Below are positions 57,391 through 64,000 of a stretch of DNA of 64,000 bases, in pieces; position 1 is the first letter of the stretch, and each line of letters begins with the position of its first letter. The DNA lies in the NCBI GenBank assembly GCA_963995525.1, contig OZ023210.1:60567956-60631955 (forward strand), read 5' to 3'. The stretch is from Escarpia spicata (lineage: Eukaryota > Annelida > Polychaeta > Sabellida > Siboglinidae). A program made the position numbers and the translations under genes. Under the pieces are notes generated by a model. The model was given only the letters and a program-made list of their open reading frames with translations. It had not been told where the DNA came from and ran no database searches.

Positions 57391-59250
57391 AGATAGATAG
57401 ATATGATAGATAGATTTATTTCAGATCAATTTTTTTACATAATAATACATTTTATACATTATTACAAGTGTACATGATGATTGTTCTATGGAGACCTGCA
57501 CTAAGACCTACAAGATCACTGACGTGCAGGCCACGATGACGAATATATAATAAATATGTATGTATAGATATAACTTATAAAAAATAGTAACTAAATTAAT
57601 TGAAGTACAAGAAAAATAGTAAACAAATAATACCATAATTTGCAAATATTTATATCAATCATTATCACAACTGTCTCTAAACCCACTGACGTTATTATTG
57701 TCGGTTAATGTCGACTGAAACAAAACTAGCCTAACTTATATTTACAAACATAATCTAACACATACTAGAGTATAACTACCGGTAATAACAATATTTGTAT
57801 ATTATAAAATGTCTACTGTAGATATGGTCCATTTGGCTTGCATATATAGCAGTTCTGAATGTTACATTGTGACATATATTTGCTAATTATATATTTAGTT
57901 GCATAGTTTATAAAGCCTTGGTATGAATGACTTTTAATTTTTACAAGTACAATTTTTGGAAGAAAGTTTTCTTGGATTAGTTTTGGAATCTCATGTCTGA
58001 TGCAAAGGCGGTAACACTTTGAATATATGAAAAATATATATGCTAAGGAGACCATTAGAGATACAGAAGAGCTCAACGATAGCATTTTGTAAAACAGCCT
58101 ATGCCGTTGCGTTAATCTAGACAAAATGTGTTTGGATACAGTGTTATTTCGATAGTTACAAAAGAATAAAATAACAGGGATCATGCTATTTAACGACAAC
58201 CCTTGCCTTGGCATTAAACTAGACAAAGAGTGCTTAGTCAACACGTTGAAGAGGAACAAAACAAGCAGGAAAAGAAAAAAGAAAAAAAAAGAAACAGGAT
58301 GATTACCCGGTAGGCATATTAATAATGCTAAAGCATGGTGGCAGAATGCCCACGGCTTGCACACACATTGCCTTGTTATTATACATTACACCAGTCGTTG
58401 TTTGTTTCGGGAGTCACTTCACTTAGCGTTCAAGTTGTTTGAGTTCGCGCACAGAGGTAATGTTTACCTTGCGTCCAGATGATAGTAGACACACAATGCG
58501 ACCGTCCATAGTCCATGTTGCTTGCACCCCGGCAGCAGATTGCGCTTTCGTCAGCAACACACTGCATCTTTTTGTTAAGTTCTCAGTTATGACATTTTTT
58601 GTTCCTTTCAGTTGTCGTTTTGCTGCGAAGATCTGTTGTCGCTGTTTGTATCGCGCGAACTTTGCAATGATCGGGCGTGGTTTATCGCCTTGTGATTTTC
58701 CCAGTCGATGGCTGCGGTTGATGCTTTTGCAGTCTAGCGTGACCCCTAGCGACTTGCTGCACAGGTCGATCACCGCGTTTGTCGTCGTCTCCTTTTGTTG
58801 TTCAGGGATGCCATGAAAAAGCAGGCAATTGCGCCGGCTGTACTGCTCCAAGTCGTCTAGCTGGTCAGCCAACGCCACATTTGCCTGTTCGAGTCTGCGT
58901 ACTTTATTATCAACTGCAGTTATTGCTGTGGTTGTTTTGGTCATGTCCATGCAGCATGCTTGGTACAACACTTCCTTGATTTTGTTGAAGTTGTCAGAGT
59001 TTAAGATTGATGTGACGAGAATGTCCATGAAAGTTGACGTTTTTAGAAGTTCTTTGATTATTGTTTCACTGATTGACGTTGCAATTGTCTGGATGGTAGT
59101 GCCATCCTTCAGGAGATCTAGCAGGGCTTTTTTCATTGAGAAATCCTCTTGTGGTCGCGGGCTTTCACACACGCCGTCGACACCGCGCTCACCCGTGGAG
59201 GACGTCTTGGCGCGCGTTCGTTGTGACATTGTACTGCGTAACACGCATTC
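57390..59250 (-). mobile_element. ORF1-only half-LINE
   Basis: An intact ORF1 (58423-59244) is followed by about 1 kb without any reverse transcriptase or endonuclease remnant. The 3' end reads GATCTGAAATAAATCTATCT with further TCTA repeats (complement at 57390-57420), a LINE-style poly(A) signal and microsatellite tail. This matches the structure of half-LINEs such as mammalian HAL1, which keep ORF1 and the 3' UTR. A 183-codon ORF at 57813-58364 has no domain. Confidence 0.55.
58423..59244 (-). CDS. LINE ORF1p-like nucleic-acid-binding protein
   Basis: Uninterrupted 273 residues from MLRSTMSQRTRAK (the second Met, MSQRTRAK, is an equally good start). A helical N-terminal half is followed by a coiled coil (VDNKVRRLEQANVALADQLD). 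Then comes the ORF1p signature LEQYSRRNCLLFHGIPE and an RRM-like domain with IDLCSKSLGV, INRSHRLGKS and RPIIAKFARYKQRQQIF, ending in a C-terminal domain with SVLLTKAQSA. The family coats LINE RNA and acts as a chaperone. No partner ORF2 is adjacent. It has no PHD finger, unlike the ORF1 at 55477-56565, so it belongs to another LINE group. Confidence 0.85.
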   Translation of the reverse strand: MLRSTMSQRTRAKTSSTGERGVDGVCESPRPQEDFSMKKALLDLLKDGTTIQTIATSISETIIKELLKTSTFMDILVTSILNSDNFNKIKEVLYQACCMDMTKTTTAITAVDNKVRRLEQANVALADQLDDLEQYSRRNCLLFHGIPEQQKETTTNAVIDLCSKSLGVTLDCKSINRSHRLGKSQGDKPRPIIAKFARYKQRQQIFAAKRQLKGTKNVITENLTKRCSVLLTKAQSAAGVQATWTMDGRIVCLLSSGRKVNITSVRELKQLER

Positions 59251-59746
59251 CAGATAGGTGGCCGAGTGTGACTGATTACCTGGCAGGTTGTGCGCACCAG
59301 TTCCCGCCGAATTCAGGTGGACAGTGAGCGATAATAATAAGTTTATCGGTAGTCTTTTTCAACGTTTCTTACTCACATTGTCCAGAATACATAGTGAGAC
59401 TTTCTAGTCACAGCAGTAGGTATATTCTTACGTCATAACGCTTCTATATAGCAATTGCATCGGTGTGTGTAGTATATAGATTGATATCAGGTAGCTCGAG
59501 GTGACTGTGCTGACGTGTGACGATACCGAGACGCTGGACTAAACTAAAAGGCTCTCCATGTCTTGTATTTGTGTCATAGTTCTGGTGATCAAGGGAAAAG
59601 AACAAACTCACCAAAGCCTTCAGTGATTCCACACACAAAAATCCAACCAAGTATTTTCATCTTGAGGATGGTATCCCAATACTGAAATCTGTATCTGGAC
59701 TGTCCAATGGACACATCACGCCAGTGCGCATGGTGGCTCTTATTGA

Positions 59747-62335
59747 TTAATTGTTTACATGTTGGGGTAGACTAATCTGGAATGAGTTCAATGATGTACT
59801 TGATACAATGCTTGGAGGTAGAGAATTCCACTTTTTTATTGTGACTGGGAAAAAGCTGTTTCCAAATATGTTTGTTGAGTGCCTGATTTGTACTAACTGT
59901 TTATTATGTTTACGTGAGCATCTGGTGTTGCGTTTGATGTATTGATCTAGTGGGATATCTATGAGGTTATGTTCCATCTTATATAATATGCTAAGTCTTT
60001 TGGTTTTTCTTCTTGATTGTAGGGTGTCCCACTGGAAACCTTTAAGGAGTTGTGTTACAGTTCCTGGCTCACTAGAATAGTTGTTCTTACAAAATCTGGC
60101 GGCTTGTCTCTGGGATCTTTCTATGAGTTTGATATGTTTTAGGCAATGTGGATCCGATGATGCTAACGCATATTCAAGTATAAGGTGGACAAGGGTTGTG
60201 TAGGCTATGGACTTGATTTGGGTTGGGCATTTATTTAAATTTCTTCTAATAATTCCTAATGTCTGTTGTGCTTTTTTGTGACTGAGTTGCATTGTATTGT
60301 CAAATTTAATGTATTTTATATATGTATGCCAATATAACAGTGTGATTCAACATATTTAAGTTGGTGTCCGCAGAAGGTGTCGAGATTTGGTGTCAGTTGT
60401 CTTGAGGCTATTGTCATTGTATAACATTTAGTGGGGTTGAATTTCATAAGCCACATGTGTTGCCATTTCTCAAGTTTGAGCAGATCGTTTTGGAGGACAG
60501 ATGTGTCTCGGTCAGTTTTAATCGGTGAATATAACAGGCAGTCGTCTGTAAACAGGCGAACAGTTGAGGAAAGATTGTCTGGCAGGTCGTTTATGTAAAG
60601 TAGGAAAAATAGGGGCTCCAGTACTGTGCCCTGTGGTACCCCAGAAATGACTTGAGTTGATGTTGACTTGGATCCATTTATAACAACCTGTTGAGTCCTT
60701 CCTGTAAGGAAGCTATTTATCCATGATGATATTGGGCCTGTGATGCCATTTGAAGATTAGTCTTTTATGTGGAACTTTATCGAATGCTTTGGTGATGTTG
60801 TCAGCTTTATTTCTAATAAAGACTTTACGTTTCGGACGATGTTTGCATTTGGGCGAGATGTTTACATCAATGATGACTGTACTATGATCTGCTCTTCCGT
60901 TGACTACATTTATCTTCTTTATTAACCCAGGTCTATTGGTGAAGACAAGATCTAAAATATTGTTGGCATTTCCCTGTCTGTGCGTGGGTTCCTTGACATG
61001 TTGGATCAGTCCATGTTCCTCTGTAAGAGAGAGTAATTTATTGGCAGCAGTTGTACTGTATCCATTGTTAGGTGTGACTTGGTGAATTTCCCAATTGATG
61101 TTAGGGAGGTTGAAATCGCCAGTAATTATGACATTATGTGTGTTGATCTTGTTACCTAATTTAGAAAGGGCTAGATCTAGTTGTTTGATTTGAGTTCTAT
61201 GGGAGTCATTTGGGGCACAATAGAGGATACACATGATTATTGGTTTCATTCCTTTTATCTGGGTTTCAGTCCAAATGCTCTCACTGTTTGTGTCTAGGTC
61301 TGGTAGGTGGCTTGTGATGAGGTCATCTTTTGATATTTGAAATACCCCCCTCCAGTAGTGTCTGTTTCTCTGTCCTTTCTAAAGACGTTATAGTTGCTTG
61401 GGAATATTTCTCCATTTTTTATTGAGGGATCTAACCATGATTCAGTCCCACAGATGATGTCTGGGTGTTGTAGATTGTTTAGTGCTTCGATGTCGGAGGC
61501 TTTCTTTTTAACGCTTTGGCAGTTTATGAGGATGCATCTGAAGTTTGGTCTCTTTTTCGGTCTATATGCTTTCCTGCTATTAGTTGTATTGTTATTGGTG
61601 GTTTCGTTTAGGTTATGACTGTTACTGTCCAGAGGATAAAAGGGATTTGCCATTGGGATTTCTGTATCTCTGAAAAAAGAATTTGTGAAGCTGAAGTTGT
61701 TGCATTCGGGGCAGGCCCACGAACATGAGGAATTTATTAATCGTTTGTATTCATTGTCATCTATTGCACAGAATTGTGTGTGGATCCCGTTGAGGCAGCG
61801 GTCGCACTGAATTGCTTTATGGTCATTTAGGACATCCTCATGGCAAATGCCAGGGTGCTGAGCAATTTGAACAGTGCCATAGTACATTTAGGTTTCTGTA
61901 AATGTTGTTAAATTCTTGTCTGGATATCCTGGTGCCTTTGATGTGTGGCGATTTATTACAATCATTACAAATTAGGTTGAGTGCATTAGACTTTAGTGAT
62001 TTCTTACATGAGTGACATTTAGAGGGGCCTGGATTTAGTTGAACATCTCCTGATAGCATAATGCATAGAAGTATGGAGAATGTTGTTGTTGTCCTGGGTT
62101 TGTACGGTAGAGGAGTGATCAGCAATCCAGTGGAGGTGCTGGATTTGAGACATTTCAATTGGGCTATGGTTTTCCATATGGGACTGTAGATGTAGTAGGA
62201 CGTGACAGAATGGATGTCTTGTCTAGCATTGTCGTTGACATAGGTCTCGTTTGTGTTGCTCTGGAAACTCTCAAACTTTTTGAAATTGGGATCATTTAAA
62301 AGCCTAAAAATGATCTGCAGACATAAAACCATGAA
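59747..62335 (-). mobile_element. CR1-type LINE with 2A-like motif, PHD finger and an internal deletion
   Basis: From 62332 downwards: an N-terminal segment ending in the 2A-like GDVQLNPGP (62050-62024), then Cys clusters (CHSCKKS, CNDCNKS, WHCSNC). After a frameshift near 61880 comes a PHD-type finger (QCDRCLNGIHTQFC, WACPEC). The endonuclease follows (ILINCQSVKKK, GTESWLDPSIKNGEIFP at 61460; ITGDFNLPNINW at 61110; RADHSTVII at 60885). At about 60790 the frame jumps from FIRNKADN straight to TKAFDKVPHKRLI of the palm, so the linker and fingers are deleted. After further shifts the reverse transcriptase C-terminus fills 60292-59747 and ends in HVNN. The copy cannot move by itself. Confidence 0.85.
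62024..62050 (-). other. 2A-like ribosome-skipping motif
   Basis: GDVQLNPGP at residues 95-103 of the N-terminal LINE ORF, directly after a hydrophobic run (FSILLCIML). This fits the D-V/I-E-x-N-P-G-P core except for Gln in place of the usual Glu. 2A-like sequences at the N-termini of CR1/L2-type LINEs are known from sea urchins and other marine animals. Confidence 0.75.
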
Positions 62336-62339
62336 CAGG

Positions 62340-63495
62340 GTACATCAAAAATTGTATGTCGTATGGAGCCTGCCATGTCACCAACTCAACCGGAGGCCTT
62401 CAAGTAGTCCCCGAATGTTTTCCACTTTGTCATTTCAAAATGCAGACCACCGAACATGATTACATACTTGTCCTCGCCATGTGTCTGAGGCCAGTTCCAC
62501 TGAACAAACTTAGCCAGTGTATACAGTGGTGCATCTAAAGTAATCACTAGAATCCCTGTATAGATGATTATATTTCAGCCAGTTACGAAACACCAGCAAT
62601 GTTATTTGGATTATTTTTTTGCAATTCAGCCATTTCTAAGTACTATGTAGGGCAGCTAAAACCACCGTTCACCCGGTGGCTAACAGGCTAAAGATGAAGC
62701 AAAATAACCCTTTATTTACCTCTGGTGACCCAAATATGGCTCGGAATGGAAAGCTTATAGACGATTCGTGATTAACGTGGAAAAGTATGTATAGATCCCG
62801 AATTACATGACAATTGGAGCATTTAACTGAAAAACATAACTTTTTAATGTTTTCTTTAAAAAAATTGTTTTAAATGGCTGAAACAGGCTCCAGAAAGTTC
62901 ACATGACTTGATTCCAATAAATTTATGAAAAGTTATGGCACCATGAAGATTCAGCCAATAGTGGCAGTCTGACAGCACTCAAATCATGTGCAAGTGAGGG
63001 TAGATTATAGCAAGTTACCAAAATAAATGACTCGCTTAAAGTTGAGTTATACAAGTAGCATAGTTGAGTACCTTTTGATAACTCTAAATAATTATTATAA
63101 TGGCTGTTCTCTTATGGCCTACATGTATTGTGAGACATAGTACTTATGTTAATACATATAAAATATAAATACTTGTTATAAATAAGGAAATCATGCATCA
63201 TTGTTAATGTAATTGGACCAAAATGATATGGATTGTTAAGAGACTGTATTAGTGAGACTAATTTATTTTACTGCTACAGAAATCATTTGGGTCGGTCGTA
63301 GGATGACCATAATTGTGAGGTGGCTGTCTTAGCGAGGGGACTATAAAGCAATGTTCATTGTATTATTTATATGAAATAAATTCCCTTCAAAGGTCTCAGT
63401 TGAGATATGAAAATGCATATGCTCTTAGCATTGTCTTTGTGTGTTCTTACTAATGACATGTTGGGTAATGTAAACATTAAACCAAGCATTTTCTG
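62340..63495. other. Non-coding sequence
   Basis: No coding signal. Around 63255-63350 a segment (GACTATAAAGC preceded by GTCTTAGCGAGGGG) resembles a DNA-transposon end, but no partner repeat was found. Confidence 0.3.
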
Positions 63496-63567
63496 TTTGT
63501 ACAGTTTCACCATTTGAGCTAGCACTAGTTGCTGTGATGGAGAGATTGGTGCAGTGGGTCGAGCACA

Positions 63568-63737
63568 GTGGTGGCAGAGAACTATACTCTTCTGCAACGG
63601 CATGCTGGTAAGGGTGGCATGGAAACAGCACACGGAGTTGGCCTTCTGACTGATATCACCCTTTCCATCACATCCCTGGAGGAACTGCATGCGGTGGAAG
63701 CAGTTCTGCAGGACAAGGCTGCTGTCAAACAAATGGT
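63568..63737 (+). CDS. Probable DUF4806-type exon
   Basis: The plus-strand frame ends VGLLTDITLSITSLEELH and VEAVLQDKAAVKQM at an ATG/GTGAGTC donor (63737/63738). The pattern P/L-x-(S/T)-L-E-E-L-x-x-V-E-x-x-L-x-D, Lys-rich, then V at the exon end is that of the DUF4806 domain start, found in many invertebrate proteins of unknown function. The 5' boundary is uncertain: MVAENYTLLQRH at 63568 is the first Met in frame, but an acceptor CAG near 63506 would begin a different frame. The remaining exons would lie beyond the window. Confidence 0.4.
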
Positions 63738-64000
63738 GAGTCATCTGAACTAAATGGGTAAGATGAAAGTTGACAGCTTAAGTGCTCCTTACCAATTGTA
63801 ATGTCAAGTTACCGACACAGCTCCCTCCAGTCCCTCATAACTAGAAACCCAAATCTAAGCCTTCAACATGTTTAAAGGTGGATAATCATGGTGGAATCAG
63901 TTTTTTAATCAACCTTCACTTTCAACTTCCAGTGATAGATTTTCATTTAAAGTTATTTCCTTGGCTTAGTCCATTGTGAATCCTGTTCTTTTGTGTTCAT
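63738..64000. other. Intron or intergenic sequence at the right edge
   Basis: Short stretch after the probable donor at 63738; no coding signal. Confidence 0.3.

Noticed and set aside
57813..58364. 183-codon minus-strand ORF with hydrophobic stretches as a membrane protein
   Set aside because: Composition follows AT-rich sequence, no conserved motif, and it lies in what looks like the 3' part of a half-LINE.
63255..63350. Right end of another Tigger-like element
   Set aside because: GTCTTAGCGAGGGGACTATA resembles Tigger ends elsewhere, but no matching left end or TA duplication could be found.

Overview
This is a eukaryotic nuclear window. It has spliced genes with GT/AG introns, AATAAA signals, long microsatellites and many retro- and DNA transposons. 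The repeat types (CR1-type LINEs with PHD-finger ORF1s, a 2A-like peptide, an R2-clade LINE, Gypsy, hAT, Tigger, Mutator-like and DUF7869-type transposases) and the SAP/SWIM/YqaJ/PHD gene family point to a marine invertebrate such as a mollusc, annelid, echinoderm or lancelet. The sequence alone does not fix the phylum.

Two host genes can be rebuilt exon by exon. ANKRD40 (+, 5790-8259, four exons, 240 aa) and an RSL1D1-type ribosomal L1-domain protein (-, 8630-12983 plus a probable first exon at 15629-15667) converge, with poly(A) signals only 33 bp apart. RSL1D1 introns hold a 17-bp minisatellite and a second minisatellite that has multiplied the gene's own 3' splice site.

Layout. 1-3755: a broken Gypsy Gag and a broken CR1-type LINE, both on the minus strand. 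4080-4890: microsatellites. 5790-15667: the two host genes, with a MITE and a decayed transposase-like gene inside introns. 15500-19000: a DUF7869-type element with terminal inverted repeats. 20550-25510: a decayed hAT-like gene, then a SAP-SWIM-YqaJ gene (copy 1) with a Tigger element in its first intron. 25540-29310: Gypsy, Mutator-like and Tigger fragments. 29370-35130: CR1 fragments and an R2-clade LINE. 36430-41520: a LINE fragment, then a second YqaJ gene (copy 2) ending in a PHD finger, split by a hAT insertion and blown up by a 46-bp minisatellite. 41960-42180: a THAP exon. 42430-47000: mostly non-coding, with one candidate host first exon. 47040-48770: a Gypsy 3' half. 52299-52402: a third SAP exon, with a nearly intact CR1 LINE (52520-56570) inserted just after it. 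57390-59250: an ORF1-only half-LINE. 59750-62340: a CR1-type LINE with a 2A-like motif and an internal deletion. 63500-63740: a probable DUF4806 exon.

The most interesting points are a candidate -1 frameshift site joining ORF1 and ORF2 of the intact LINE, the repeatedly invaded SAP-SWIM-YqaJ-PHD family, the TIR-bounded DUF7869 element, and the splice-site-bearing minisatellite.
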